A stretch of DNA of 64,000 nucleotides from the NCBI RefSeq assembly GCF_014337155.1, contig NZ_CP060632.1:1-64000 (forward strand). Direction: 5' to 3'. Position 1 is the first letter of the stretch. Each line of letters opens with the position of its first letter. Below the pieces are notes generated by a model that ran no database searches, was not told the DNA's origin, and saw only the letters and a list, made by a program, of their open reading frames with translations. This DNA is from Wujia chipingensis. Lineage in GTDB: Bacteria; Bacillota; Clostridia; Lachnospirales; Lachnospiraceae. This document shows, one piece after another, positions 42,395 through 51,831 of the stretch. Made by a program: the position numbers and the translations under genes.

Positions 42395-43063
42395 TTATGC
42401 TTCCTTCTGCAAATTCCGTATCACGATCTGCTCCTGATTATAAATATGTTCCTTCATAATCTTCTGTGCTGTCTCTACGTCGCCCTTCAAAATCGCCTCT
42501 GTAATCTGATCATGCTCCCGGATCAGATTCTCATGATACGAAAAATCTTTTACATATTCAAACCGGTATCGGTACACCTGCTCGCGCAGATTCATCGCGA
42601 TCGTAATCAGCTTCTGGTTCTTCGATGCCCGGTAAATCGTGTTGTGGAAACGCTCATCGCCCTCCACGATTGCCTGTACATTCTTCGATTTCACTGCTTC
42701 GCGAAATGCAACACACGCCTGTTTTATCTCTGTTTTATCATTCTCATCCAACCGCTCGCAGGCAAGCTTGACCGACAATGAATCAATTGCCATTCGAACC
42801 TCCAAGGCATCTTTTAAGTCACGCACTGTAATCTTCGCAACCTCCGCACCTTTCCGCGGAATCATAACAACCAGACCTTCCAGCTCCAGCATCCGGATTG
42901 CCTCACGTACCGGTGTCCGGCTGACACCAAGCTTGTTCGCCAGCGTCACTTCCATCAGACGCTCTCCCGGCTGCAATTCTCCCTGTATGATTGCCTTGCG
43001 TAATGTATGAAATACAACCTCCCGAAGTGGAAGATACTCATCGATATTCATATCCAACTTCAT
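42395..43063 (-). CDS. GntR-family transcriptional regulator, FCD (FadR) subfamily
   Basis: A 222-residue regulator. The N-terminal winged helix has LREVVFHTLRKAIIQGELQPGERLMEVTLANKLGVSRTPVREAIRMLELEGLV (cited in parts). Residues ~85-215 are an FCD ligand domain with the metal-binding histidines in FHNTIYRAS and EHDQITEAI. Ligand and targets are unknown; no metabolic operon is adjacent. AAGGAGGTAGC precedes the ATG, and it is monocistronic with a clear terminator. Confidence 0.9.
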   Translation of the reverse strand: MKLDMNIDEYLPLREVVFHTLRKAIIQGELQPGERLMEVTLANKLGVSRTPVREAIRMLELEGLVVMIPRKGAEVAKITVRDLKDALEVRMAIDSLSVKLACERLDENDKTEIKQACVAFREAVKSKNVQAIVEGDERFHNTIYRASKNQKLITIAMNLREQVYRYRFEYVKDFSYHENLIREHDQITEAILKGDVETAQKIMKEHIYNQEQIVIRNLQKEA

Positions 43064-43279
43064 ATCTGCTACCTCCTTACCTTCCTGTCAAAACTTTTAT
43101 CCATTCCGATTTTCATTACCTTCTTCGTTCCCCATATACATCAAAATAAATTCAACGTGTATACAATATACATTACTATGCATAGACAAATATTTCAAGC
43201 ATATTTTTTATTTCTACCAGAGTATTTTTCTCAAAAGGTATGATTATTTCTCACGATTCTGCAAAAATCTCAGCCAACT

Positions 43280-44146
43280 CTAACACGGCTGTGTCACATA
43301 TACCTCGGAAAGTCCGTACTGCTGCCGGATTTTCTCTGCCGCCTGCTCTGCAGTCGCTTTCTCTGTATATAAACCAAACACCGTCGGTCCGCTGCCGCTC
43401 ATGATCGCATTTTCGGCACCAGACTCTTTCATTGTCTGTTTGATCTCCTCGATCTGCGGGTAAAGCTTCGTTGTGACTGTCTCCAAGACATTTTCCATGC
43501 GGCTTGCCACACCGGACAGATCTCCCTGCTTCAGCGCGTCCACCATACCCGCAACATCCGGGTGGTGCTGCAGCTCGTTCGCATGCAGGTTCTCATATAC
43601 CATCTTCGTGCTGACCGATATCGTCGGTTTCGCCACAACGACAAAACAATCCGGCAACGGTGCCACCTCTGTCAGCACCTCGCCGATACCTTCGGAAAGC
43701 GCGGTTTTTGCCATAATACAATACGGCACATCCGCCCCCAGTTTCACACCGAGCTTCATCAATTCCTGATCACTGACGTCCAGTCCATACAACTCTCGCA
43801 TCGCATGAAATGCCGCGGCGCAATCCGTACTGCCACCTGCCATACCGGCTTCGACCGGGATTCGTTTCACCAGCTCCACATGGACATGCCCGGTCAGATG
43901 ATACGTTTCCCCCATCAGTGCGATTGCTTTGTAGATAAGATTACGCGCATCACACGGCACGAATGCCTTATCACACGCCAGTGTGATTGTCAGCGTATCC
44001 GCTTCCTCCACCGTAAATGTCAATGTATCATATAAGCTTAGATTCTGCATGATCATGCAGACATCATGATAACCATCCTCGCGTCTGCGCAAAACATCCA
44101 ATGCCAGATTCACCTTTGCATATGCATTTCTCGTTAACGTTTTCAT
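43280..44146 (-). CDS. ispE: 4-diphosphocytidyl-2-C-methyl-D-erythritol kinase
   Basis: A 288-residue GHMP kinase of the non-mevalonate isoprenoid pathway. NAYAKVNLALDVLRRREDGYHDV at the N-terminus, the ATP loop PVEAGMAGGSTDCAAAFHAM, and the C-terminal SGSGPTVFGLY are all present. Full-length. GGGAGGC precedes the ATG. It stands alone between the GntR regulator and the SipL-like gene. Confidence 0.95.
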   Translation of the reverse strand: MKTLTRNAYAKVNLALDVLRRREDGYHDVCMIMQNLSLYDTLTFTVEEADTLTITLACDKAFVPCDARNLIYKAIALMGETYHLTGHVHVELVKRIPVEAGMAGGSTDCAAAFHAMRELYGLDVSDQELMKLGVKLGADVPYCIMAKTALSEGIGEVLTEVAPLPDCFVVVAKPTISVSTKMVYENLHANELQHHPDVAGMVDALKQGDLSGVASRMENVLETVTTKLYPQIEEIKQTMKESGAENAIMSGSGPTVFGLYTEKATAEQAAEKIRQQYGLSEVYVTQPC

Positions 44147-44234
44147 CCTTGAAAGCCTCCCGTTACAAACAATCTGTTTTTATTATACCAACGCAAGCGT
44201 TACTTCACAATCTATTTATTTTCTCATAACGGCA

Positions 44235-44266
44235 GAAATCCATGCCGCATCTGCAACATGGATTTC
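44235..44266 (-). terminator. Hairpin downstream of the SPOCS/LysM gene
   Basis: A 10-bp perfect stem GAAATCCATG / CATGGATTTC with a 12-nt loop. No clear poly-T follows on the minus strand, so it may be an RNA-stabilising hairpin rather than a terminator. Confidence 0.4.
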
Positions 44267-44301
44267 CGTGATTTTCTATTTACTTTATATTATAGGAAGA
44301 T

Positions 44302-45852
44302 CTAAGATTTCACGATCAGCAGCCGGTCACCCTCTGATACATAATCGGACTCCAGATTGTTCAACTGCTTGATGGCATCAATGGATGCATAGTATTTTTT
44401 TGCGATACTCCACATGCTGTCGCCCTTCTGCACGACATACCCGACGATACCCGGCTGTGCCGCCTTCTTCGCCTCATCAATCGGCAGGATCTGCAGATCC
44501 GTCATCGCCTGACTCTCACCCTTTGCAAAGACGGAGATGTTCAGGTTGATCTGTGCCTTAATCTCGATTTCTTCACTATTTAATAACGACGCAGTAAGCT
44601 GGTCGATGCACGGATGGATACGCACCGAGTCCTCCTGCACGAGCGGTACCGTATCCGCCGTATACGAAAATGGAATCTCCACCTCGACACTGCTCATCGG
44701 ATCATCTCCGGTCGCAATATACAGCACACAGCATTTTACAACGCCTGTGATCTCTGCCCCATTTTCCCCGACAACAACATCATCAATATCGACATCGCCA
44801 TACACATGACAGATCTGCAGCAGCTTCGCCTTATCTCCACCGATCTGTTTTCTGGCAGACACCTTCGCCTTCGCTGCATTGCGCAGCAGCAGGTTCTCAT
44901 AATCCATCACCTCAAACTGCGGTACAAGCTCCGCGCTCGGCGAATACACATCGGACAGCATCCGGCATGAACAGTCCTCATACAACTTGATATTCATATC
45001 AATATTATAGTCACAGCCAAACACGCGATCCTCACCATCCGCATCCTGCCGGATTGTGATCTCCCCCTTGCCAAGCACATAATCGACATCCAGCACCATG
45101 CCCTCTGCTGCACCACTGCAAGGCACCTCACGATAGAGCGACCGCACCGAGAAAATGGACTGTACCGGGAGCCGTTCCTCGCCCCCTTTATATAAGATGA
45201 AGATTTCGATTTCTCCACGCACCAGAAGCTTCTCATCCCCCGCCTTCGTCTCCATGTTCCGAAGTGCGACACATTGCCACAAAATCTCCTGGATATTCGG
45301 TTTGTTCTGCGGGATTTCCAGCTCCTCCCGCACCTTCAGGACATCGCGCTTGGCGAGCACGACCTGACTATATGTAACATCGCGATACTGACAGGCAACG
45401 CCTTCCCCCTGCTCAATCCCTGTCGCCGCATCGATGCACATCTCTTCATACACATTAACACTTGTTCCAATCAGTCCGCGAACCTCCAGCTTGCGCGAAT
45501 TGATCATGCTCACCGTCAGATCCTCCAACTGACTGTGGCAATCCACCTGACTAGAGGAAGACACGCCATCGCAGTTGACAACATCCTCAAATGGAATCTC
45601 ACTCTGGAACTGGCACAGCCGCGGGATATCGCCCCCGGTACGATACAGCACACGCACGCAGACCGATCCGGTGATCCGCACTTTTCCATCCTCCGGAATC
45701 ATGGACTCCAACAGAATATGACCTTCCTTGGCAACGATTTTTTCCATATCGCCTTTACTATCCGGAATCGTAAAATCATCATCGACTGTTATCTGTGAAT
45801 ATTTGGACTGCGTCAACACGCTTGTATGTATTTCCTTCTTCGAAAATTCCAT
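44302..45852 (-). CDS. SPOCS (DUF3794) and LysM domain protein, SipL-like
   Basis: A 516-residue protein with at least two, probably three, DUF3794/SPOCS repeats (e.g. GDMEKIVAKEGHILLESMIPEDGKVRITGSVCVRVLY cited in part, and DVDIDDVVVGENGAEITGVVKCCVLY) and a C-terminal LysM (GYVVQKGDSMWSIAKKYY). This is the layout of SipL, which in Clostridioides links SpoIVA to the forespore coat. The ATG at 45852 has GGAGGGAGC directly upstream; the apparent earlier GTG is part of that site. A coat-morphogenesis role is inferred. Confidence 0.85.
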   Translation of the reverse strand: MEFSKKEIHTSVLTQSKYSQITVDDDFTIPDSKGDMEKIVAKEGHILLESMIPEDGKVRITGSVCVRVLYRTGGDIPRLCQFQSEIPFEDVVNCDGVSSSSQVDCHSQLEDLTVSMINSRKLEVRGLIGTSVNVYEEMCIDAATGIEQGEGVACQYRDVTYSQVVLAKRDVLKVREELEIPQNKPNIQEILWQCVALRNMETKAGDEKLLVRGEIEIFILYKGGEERLPVQSIFSVRSLYREVPCSGAAEGMVLDVDYVLGKGEITIRQDADGEDRVFGCDYNIDMNIKLYEDCSCRMLSDVYSPSAELVPQFEVMDYENLLLRNAAKAKVSARKQIGGDKAKLLQICHVYGDVDIDDVVVGENGAEITGVVKCCVLYIATGDDPMSSVEVEIPFSYTADTVPLVQEDSVRIHPCIDQLTASLLNSEEIEIKAQINLNISVFAKGESQAMTDLQILPIDEAKKAAQPGIVGYVVQKGDSMWSIAKKYYASIDAIKQLNNLESDYVSEGDRLLIVKS

Positions 45853-45962
45853 AGCTCCCTCCACCAAACTAGATTCTTACCCTCTGCTTTATATGTATTC
45901 CAATGCTCTCTGAATTATGATAATTTACCGTAAATATTTTTGCGCGCATATAGAAGCCGTAC

Positions 45963-46436
45963 TTACGATACATTCAATACCGGCAGCTCCAGCCGCGGCA
46001 ACCGGATTACAATATACGGATACATCGACGATGTTCCTGTCTGCCCGTCAGGCGTGTTGGAATCTGTCCCTGATGCAACACCGGAAATGTCCCCCTCCAT
46101 CTCAGCCTCGGTCTTCAGATCGGTCTTTATATAGATTGCCCGGTCAGTCTTATACAGTTCCTCCACAACCACACACAGATTGGTACGGTCGTGTTCCCCA
46201 TATCCAACCACAATATACAGATGATCCTTCGTCGTATAACTCATCTGGAATGCATGCAGCTTCTTCTCCTCTATGATCTGCCGCAGATCATCCGGCAGTT
46301 CTGTCTCTGCGCACACCGTAAAATCCAGATCCTGTCGTTCTCTCGCCTCCTGCTTGCGACACCCGGATGACACACACGCCAGCGCAACCAGAACCAAAAT
46401 CATAAACTGCCTCCCGCTTCGCCCTTTATTCAACAT
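45963..46436 (-). CDS. PrcB-like lipoprotein
   Basis: A ~157-residue lipoprotein: signal segment FMILVLVALACVSSGC, then a small domain LHAFQMSYTTKDHLYIVVGYGEHDR...NLCVVVEELYKTDRAIYIKTDL and a closing YPYIVIRLPRLELPV, which resembles the C-terminal domain of PrcB-type protease-complex proteins (the G-x-GxxPTGGY pattern is altered to GYGEHDRTNL). Several in-frame ATGs exist (46475, 46457, 46436, 46403). 46436 gives a basic signal n-region, but 46403 has the best GGAGG. It follows the SipL-like gene start by about 110 bp and is co-directional. Confidence 0.55.
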   Translation of the reverse strand: MLNKGRSGRQFMILVLVALACVSSGCRKQEARERQDLDFTVCAETELPDDLRQIIEEKKLHAFQMSYTTKDHLYIVVGYGEHDRTNLCVVVEELYKTDRAIYIKTDLKTEAEMEGDISGVASGTDSNTPDGQTGTSSMYPYIVIRLPRLELPVLNVS

Positions 46437-46616
46437 TTTCTCATTACAATCCCCCATGATCCCCCATTTCTTCATCCGCGTTCTATCTCAAATCCTTGCA
46501 GATGATAAAACGTTTCATCTACGCAGGTTGCGCAAACGAAACTATTTTGCTAAAATATATGTGGTTTTTTCCGCCCTATGCGTAAAACCACAAATATAAA
46601 TATAAGAGGCGTAATC

Positions 46617-47492
46617 ATGTCAAAGAAAATTAACCGAAACGATCCTTGCTGGTGTGGCAGCGGCAGAAAATACAAAGTCTGTCATGAAATGTTCGACGAT
46701 AAGATTGCAAAAATTGCACATCAGGGGCACATCGTTCCTACTCATAACCTAATCAAAAATGCAGAGCAGATTGAGAAGATCAAGGAAAGTGCAAAAATCA
46801 ACATCGCTGTACTGGATGAGATTCAGAAGACAATCCATGAGGGTATGTCTACCGCAGAGATCGATAAGATCGTCTACGATATGACAACCGATATGGGCGG
46901 TATTCCAGCACCATTAAACTACGAAGGATTCCCATACAGTGTATGTACTTCCGTCAACGATCAGGTCTGCCACGGATTCCCATCACCAGATGTTATCTTA
47001 AAATCCGGTGATATCATCAACGTAGACTGCTCTACAATCCTGAACGGCTATTTCTCCGACTCTTCCCGTATGTTCTGTATCGGTGATGTCAGCCCGGAGA
47101 AGAAGAAACTCGTTGATGTCACAAAGGAAGCAATGCTCAAAGGTCTCGAACAGGTAAAACCTTGGGGCTTCCTCGGCGACATGGGGCAGGCAGTGCATGA
47201 TTATGTCTATGCAAATGGATATTCTGTTGTCCGCGAAATCGGTGGACACGGTGTCGGCATCGAGTTCCACGAAGAACCTTGGGTAAGCTACAACTCTAAA
47301 GCAGGTACAGAAATGCTTATGGTTCCTGGCTTCATGTTCACGATCGAACCGATGGTAAACATGGGCAAGCCGGACATCTTCGTCGACGAAGAAAATGACT
47401 GGGAAGTTTACACCGAAGATGGACTTCCATCTGCACAGTGGGAGATTCAGGTACTTGTCACCGAGGATGGATACGAGATTATTTCCTACTAA
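46617..47492 (+). CDS. map: Methionyl aminopeptidase with N-terminal SEC-C zinc motif
   Basis: A 291-residue enzyme that removes N-terminal methionine. Residues 1-30 are a SEC-C motif (NDPCWCGSGRKYKVCHEMF), which may tether the enzyme to ribosome or SecA surfaces. The catalytic metal ligands are visible in INVDCSTILNGYFSDSSRMF (two Asp), GGHGVGIEFHEEP (His), FTIEPMVNMG (Glu) and WEIQVLVTEDG (Glu). ATG 46617 has GAGG 8 nt upstream. Copy 3 of the palindromic repeat follows 6 bp after the stop. Confidence 0.93.
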   Translation: MSKKINRNDPCWCGSGRKYKVCHEMFDDKIAKIAHQGHIVPTHNLIKNAEQIEKIKESAKINIAVLDEIQKTIHEGMSTAEIDKIVYDMTTDMGGIPAPLNYEGFPYSVCTSVNDQVCHGFPSPDVILKSGDIINVDCSTILNGYFSDSSRMFCIGDVSPEKKKLVDVTKEAMLKGLEQVKPWGFLGDMGQAVHDYVYANGYSVVREIGGHGVGIEFHEEPWVSYNSKAGTEMLMVPGFMFTIEPMVNMGKPDIFVDEENDWEVYTEDGLPSAQWEIQVLVTEDGYEIISY

Positions 47493-47498
47493 AAATAC

Positions 47499-47689
47499 GC
47501 GTAGTCGGGCTACAGAATATTATAAAGATGAGCCATGATTATAATTCTACACAGACGCGCTCCCGCTCACTTCATCACGCAGCGGTACTAAATTCGTGCT
47601 ACGCACTCATTAAGTGCCGGCGTGCTTCAATGGTCTGTTTAAAAATTATAATCATGGCTCATCTTGTTTACAGATTTACACGACTACGC
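47499..47689. repeat. Long palindromic intergenic repeat, copy 3 of 3
   Basis: About 191 bp between the convergent map and ywmB-like genes. The arms GCGTAGTCG / CGACTACGC and AAGATGAGCCATGATTATAA / TTATAATCATGGCTCATCTT are nearly or fully complementary. Internal blocks ACAGACGCGCTCCCGCTCA, GGTACTAAATTCG and CATTAAGTGCCGGCGTGCTT match the other copies in reverse orientation. It may terminate both genes. Confidence 0.88.
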
Positions 47690-47700
47690 TTACTCTTTGG

Positions 47701-48462
47701 TTAAAATGATTTATCTATGAATGGCAGTCCGCGGTGTATATACGTGATGTCTTCCCCTTCATCATACGTGAAGGCAATATTCACATTTACCTTGTGATCA
47801 TTTTGATACACATATTCCGGGACATTATCGCTGTATCCATAGATGCACAGCGTATCTTGTAATTCGATTTCATTGCGCTTTTTTGCATGCATGGTATCGA
47901 AGAAATCTGCGGTTGTTTTCTGCATCTCATCCTCGGTCATCCGCCCTTTTTCCTGACTGCACAGATAGAGATTGCTGCTGCCAGAAAGCCCCAGATCTGT
48001 GTAGATCTGATCGAGCTGTTCCTTACACCGGTAGATATTTTCTGTCGACTGATTTTTCAATGCAATCTCTGTCATCAGATAATTCTCCTGTATGGTCGAA
48101 CCATCGGCGTTTGTCTGTTCCATCGAAATCAACCGGATTGTCGTATCTCCATTTTCACCCTTTTTCACAAACGTTGTCGAAGTATTTTCACCTTCAGTAC
48201 TTGTAATTATGTCATAGCCCGATATGATTCCCAGCTTTTCTCCAACCCGTTGCAGGATTTTCTCTCGTGCGGCTTCGGTCATCGTCTCATCGCCATAATG
48301 CGCATACAGTTTTACCTCTGCCGCCGTCACATTTTCCACGCCATCACTCATGACCTGTGTCACCATCTGGCTCTCCCGGTCAATCCGCTTCGTAATAAAG
48401 ATTTGCAGCGCAACTGCTGCCCAGATAAGTACAACAATATATAACTTCTTTTTCGTGCTCAT
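47701..48462 (-). CDS. YwmB-like protein (TATA-box-binding-like fold)
   Basis: A 253-residue exported protein with an N-terminal anchor (LYIVVLIWAAVALQIFI) and a domain matching YwmB/DUF1779: EVKLYAHYGDETMTEAAREKILQRVGEKLGI, STTFVKKGENGDTTIRLISMEQ, and the C-terminal ELQDTLCIYGYSDNVPEYV...VNVNIAFTYDEGEDITYIHRGLPFI. In Bacilli it lies near murAB/spoIID and is sporulation-associated; the function is unknown. ATG 48462 has GGGGAAGG upstream. Confidence 0.8.
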   Translation of the reverse strand: MSTKKKLYIVVLIWAAVALQIFITKRIDRESQMVTQVMSDGVENVTAAEVKLYAHYGDETMTEAAREKILQRVGEKLGIISGYDIITSTEGENTSTTFVKKGENGDTTIRLISMEQTNADGSTIQENYLMTEIALKNQSTENIYRCKEQLDQIYTDLGLSGSSNLYLCSQEKGRMTEDEMQKTTADFFDTMHAKKRNEIELQDTLCIYGYSDNVPEYVYQNDHKVNVNIAFTYDEGEDITYIHRGLPFIDKSF

Positions 48463-48665
48463 AGTCCTTCCCCTTTTCAAGGTATTCCGCAACTTTGCTT
48501 CTGCGCCTGTTGTGTACTAGGAGTGTTGCCACGTTTTACCAGTCTTATACATTTAAATTTTTGCTTTACTTTATCGCGTTAAAGCGTTATACTGTTGTCG
48601 ATGATTGAAGCTGTGCCAATCTTACCATATTTATTTGAATTACAGTCACAGCATGGAGGTATATT

Positions 48666-49511
48666 ATGACAATCGGAATTGTTGGACTTGGACTGATCGG
48701 TGGTTCTTTTGCAAAAGCATACAGTGACAACGACGAACACAAGGTTCTTGCTTATAACCGTAGCAAAGAAGTGATTCAGGCTGCGTATAACGATAAAGCC
48801 ATTGACGGCGAATTAAACGAAGGGAATATCAAAGACTGCGATCTGATTTTGCTTTGTCTGTATCCGCAGCTTTGCATTGACTATCTGACAAAGATGGCAC
48901 CTTATATCTGCAAAGATGCGATGGTGATCGACTGCTGTGGTACAAAAGAGCTGATCTGCCAATCCTGCTACCCTATCGCCAAACAATATGGCTTTACTTT
49001 TATCGGCGGACACCCAATGGCTGGCCGTCATTTCTCCGGCTACGCATACAGCACAAAGACAATGTACAACGGAGCTTCTATGGTACTTGTGCCAGAAGAT
49101 CTGAATGATACGAAATCCATCGAGCGCGCGAAGAAACTGCTGTCTCCGATTCATTTCGGTAAATTCACAATCTGCGATTACGACCGTCACGACGCGATGA
49201 TTGCATTCACATCCCAGATGGCACACGTTGTATCCAATGCTTACGTGAAAAGCCCGACAGCAAAAAATCACGATGGTTTTTCTGCCGGAAGCTACAAGGA
49301 TCTGACACGTGTTGCATGGTTGAACGAAACGATGTGGACAGAGCTTTTTCTGGAAAATAAGAAACATCTGATCAAAGAACTTGACTATTTTATCACGGCT
49401 TTGCAGGAATACAAAACTGCAATGGAGAACGACGATGCAGAAACATTAAAAAAACTCCTTGCAGATGGTAAACACTGCAAGGAGGAAATCGACGGAATCA
49501 CTGGCGAATAA
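48666..49511 (+). CDS. tyrA: Prephenate dehydrogenase
   Basis: A 281-residue NAD(P)-dependent dehydrogenase of tyrosine biosynthesis. The Rossmann motif GIVGLGLIGGSFAKAYSD is at the N-terminus, the substrate histidine is in IGGHPMAGRHFSG, and DYDRHDAMIAFTSQMAHVVSNAYVKSP and FKDLTRVA-type (YKDLTRVAWLNETMWTELF) blocks follow. No ACT or chorismate-mutase domain is fused. GGAGGT precedes the ATG. It is isolated from other aromatic genes. Confidence 0.9.
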   Translation: MTIGIVGLGLIGGSFAKAYSDNDEHKVLAYNRSKEVIQAAYNDKAIDGELNEGNIKDCDLILLCLYPQLCIDYLTKMAPYICKDAMVIDCCGTKELICQSCYPIAKQYGFTFIGGHPMAGRHFSGYAYSTKTMYNGASMVLVPEDLNDTKSIERAKKLLSPIHFGKFTICDYDRHDAMIAFTSQMAHVVSNAYVKSPTAKNHDGFSAGSYKDLTRVAWLNETMWTELFLENKKHLIKELDYFITALQEYKTAMENDDAETLKKLLADGKHCKEEIDGITGE

Positions 49512-49512
49512 T

Positions 49513-50019
49513 TTACGCCTGATGATTGGATACAAAGCAGCTGGCGATACCACTCACCAGCCCCGCTGCAAGCAGGTAGATGCCTGCCTGAAAACTCTTC
49601 CAAATCGTCGCCCCGGACACAGAAGAACCGGAGGATACCTGAGAAGAGATGAAACGAGCAAGCATCTTAGAGATCCATGCCGTTACATTTCCCATATCTA
49701 CAAGCGCTATGATAATCATACACACAACAATCATACAGGGTATTGCCTTGAGGGGCGGTATCCTGACAAAGGATAACACGAGCATCCCCACCGCGGCAAT
49801 CAGGATTCCAATCGGAATTCCACGCCACATATCAGAGATTAACCCCACATTTTCACAGATCTTCATAATGCTGTACCGGATCTGTACCTGTGCATGATAT
49901 GCGGACAGATCAATAGCAGGTACAAATAGGCTCACTGTCAACAAAACTGCGGACAGGATGCCTAGCAGCATACTCGCTGTCACAAATTTACTTTTTCCAT
50001 ATTGATTCTGATTATCCAT
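49513..50019 (-). CDS. Four-helix membrane protein of unknown function
   Basis: A 168-residue protein with four hydrophobic segments (FVTASMLLGILSAVLLTVSLFVPAI, GIPIGILIAAVGMLVLSFV, AIPCMIVVCMIIIALVDMG and AGIYLLAAGLVSGIASCFV). ATG 50019 (GGAAG upstream) overlaps the stop of the zinc-ribbon gene by 8 bp. It belongs to a three-gene operon with the two zinc-ribbon membrane proteins. The stop codon abuts that of tyrA on the other strand (1-bp gap). Confidence 0.7.
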   Translation of the reverse strand: MDNQNQYGKSKFVTASMLLGILSAVLLTVSLFVPAIDLSAYHAQVQIRYSIMKICENVGLISDMWRGIPIGILIAAVGMLVLSFVRIPPLKAIPCMIVVCMIIIALVDMGNVTAWISKMLARFISSQVSSGSSVSGATIWKSFQAGIYLLAAGLVSGIASCFVSNHQA

Positions 50020-50803
50020 TTTTACGCTTCCGTTCCAAAAAATCTCCAACCGTTCCAAGTGTATAGATCACAAGACCTGCCACATAAAAGACCGGTCCAA
50101 GTCCCCTTCCGGCATCATAATTCGATGAGGTTCCAAGCTCTTTTGCCAGTCGGACATTGTCCTCTAACACACGCAGCGACTGTGTGTAATGCTTATTGTT
50201 GATCACGATAATAAAGATGACAAGCATCACAAGAATTGGTGCAAACCGCATAATCGGATTTGCCGCATATTTCCGCAACCACTTGATATAATCGCAGGCA
50301 GACAACAACAGCATCCAGACTCCGACTAAGATTGCAATGATACCAAGCACCAGCACAATGGTTTCTCCCATCGCCAGGATGCTTCCATCTTCTTCTACCA
50401 TGGAGCTCTTCATACCGATCTCAAACAGATTCGCCTTACGCTTCACATCAAAAAGCTTCTCCCAGATCCAGTTCATAAACGGCGCCAGATATAACAAAAT
50501 CGAACCGACAAACGCCAGCAACAGGTTCATATCTCCACCGATGGACTGGAAATATCCAACGATGTCGATTGCCTTGCTCGTATCGGCAGCTTTACGATGA
50601 TGCTTTTTCTCCGGCACCTGCTTTACCGTATTTTTTGCAGCAAGCTTTGCCCGCTCCTTCGCCTTTACTTTCTCTTCCTTTTCTGCCCGCTTGATATCCT
50701 CTTTCGATACCTTCAGAACAATGGGTTCTTCCAATGGTGCACCGCAAGACTCACAGTAAAGCGCACCCTCTGGAATCTCTTTTCCACATTCCTTACATAC
50801 CAT
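50012..50803 (-). CDS. Zinc-ribbon membrane protein
   Basis: A 263-residue protein opening with a zinc ribbon (MVCKECGKEIPEGALYCESCG; Cys 3, 6, 17, 20), then a lysine-rich helix (~30-75) and four hydrophobic segments. This zinc-ribbon-plus-membrane layout is common but functionally undefined. GGAGGGTGATAGA precedes the ATG. It is 80 bp after the related repeat-containing gene and overlaps the next gene. Confidence 0.75.
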   Translation of the reverse strand: MVCKECGKEIPEGALYCESCGAPLEEPIVLKVSKEDIKRAEKEEKVKAKERAKLAAKNTVKQVPEKKHHRKAADTSKAIDIVGYFQSIGGDMNLLLAFVGSILLYLAPFMNWIWEKLFDVKRKANLFEIGMKSSMVEEDGSILAMGETIVLVLGIIAILVGVWMLLLSACDYIKWLRKYAANPIMRFAPILVMLVIFIIVINNKHYTQSLRVLEDNVRLAKELGTSSNYDAGRGLGPVFYVAGLVIYTLGTVGDFLERKRKNG

Positions 50804-50836
50804 GTTCTATCACCCTCCAGACCATCATATACAACG

Positions 50837-50869
50837 ATGGCTGCCGAACCATACCGGCTCGACAGCCAT
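50837..50869. terminator. Hairpin between the zinc-ribbon genes
   Basis: ATGGCTG-CCGA / TCGA-CAGCCAT stem (with interruptions) and TTTTC following only on the plus strand. On the minus-strand transcript it may attenuate read-through from the first zinc-ribbon gene. Confidence 0.35.
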
Positions 50870-50884
50870 TTTCTTACTTATGTA

Positions 50885-51787
50885 TTATTTGTTTCCGATC
50901 TTGATTCCAAGCTTGTCTAACACTCTTGGAGCTGCGGCAGCAATCACACCAAGGTATGCAAAAATCACACCGGCTGAAATACCTACCTTAATACCATACT
51001 CCCTGAAGTTAACCGTCGTACCATCTGAATGTGCATAACCGTGACGAATTGTTGCGATCAATACAAATACAAAGATGACACCAAGAAGAATAAACTCAAA
51101 GTATGGAATCGCCTGTAACTTTGCTTTCACATTTGCAATCTGTGGAACAGGAATAAAATCTGCAACCTCCCATGCAATCAGTACCAATGAAAGCAGTAAC
51201 ACAATGATTGCGATGAAGCGGTTAAATCCACCTGCCTTAAACAGATTCCAATGCTCTGTAACACCCCAGTAAGTTGCATGTGCCCATGGGATTAAAGTTG
51301 CAAGGAACACAAAAAATGCTCCAACGATCTTCAGGATATTCATAGGATTTTCCTTCACATATCCAAGATATCCATTGATTCCTGCACCAAATGCCGCTGC
51401 GTTATTGCTTCTAGGCTGATAATAACCGCCCATCGGCTGCTGTGGCTGCTGGTATCCCATCTGTGGCTGTACCGGCTGTCCCATTGGCTGCTGGTATCCC
51501 ATCTGTGGCTGCACCGGCTGTCCTGCTGGCTGCTGGTATCCCATCTGTGGCTGCACCGGCTGTCCTGCTGGCTGCTGATATCCCATCTGTGGCTGCACCG
51601 GCTGTCCCATTGGCTGCTGGTATCCCATCTGTGGCTGTACCGGCTGTCCCATTGGCTGCTGGTATCCCATCTGTGGCTGCACTGGCTGTGCATTATCTGC
51701 AGGTTGCTCTGCCTGAACTGGAGCTCCACACATTGGACAATTTGTCTGTCCGGTTGGTATAATCGCTCCACACATCGTACAATTCAT
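50885..51787 (-). CDS. Zinc-ribbon membrane protein with Gln/Pro tandem repeats
   Basis: A 300-residue protein: zinc ribbon at residues 3-20 ([18 protein letters not shown]), six 14-residue repeats of the type [14 protein letters not shown] at 34-117, then four hydrophobic segments (~150-290). The Q/P/Y-rich region is probably disordered and may mediate multivalent contacts, as in other prokaryotic zinc-ribbon membrane proteins. AGGAGGG precedes the ATG. It heads the three-gene operon. Confidence 0.78.
   Translation of the reverse strand: MNCTMCGAIIPTGQTNCPMCGAPVQAEQPADNAQPVQPQMGYQQPMGQPVQPQMGYQQPMGQPVQPQMGYQQPAGQPVQPQMGYQQPAGQPVQPQMGYQQPMGQPVQPQMGYQQPQQPMGGYYQPRSNNAAAFGAGINGYLGYVKENPMNILKIVGAFFVFLATLIPWAHATYWGVTEHWNLFKAGGFNRFIAIIVLLLSLVLIAWEVADFIPVPQIANVKAKLQAIPYFEFILLGVIFVFVLIATIRHGYAHSDGTTVNFREYGIKVGISAGVIFAYLGVIAAAAPRVLDKLGIKIGNK
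51437..51688. repeat. Six 42-bp coding tandem repeats
   Basis: Near-identical 42-bp units encode [12 protein letters not shown](M/A)G. Units differ only by a few synonymous or Met/Ala changes, so the array is probably recent and variable in copy number between strains. Confidence 0.92.
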
Positions 51788-51831
51788 AAATCTTCCCTCC
51801 TAAATAACCCTCTTAATTCTAATAAGAAGTG

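Noticed and set aside
47887..48444. 185-codon plus-strand frame
   Set aside because: It is antisense to the YwmB-like gene, which has a signal anchor, family motifs and a ribosome-binding site.
51437..51688. Possible CRISPR-like array
   Set aside because: The repeats are contiguous 42-bp coding units in frame with no spacers and no cas genes nearby.
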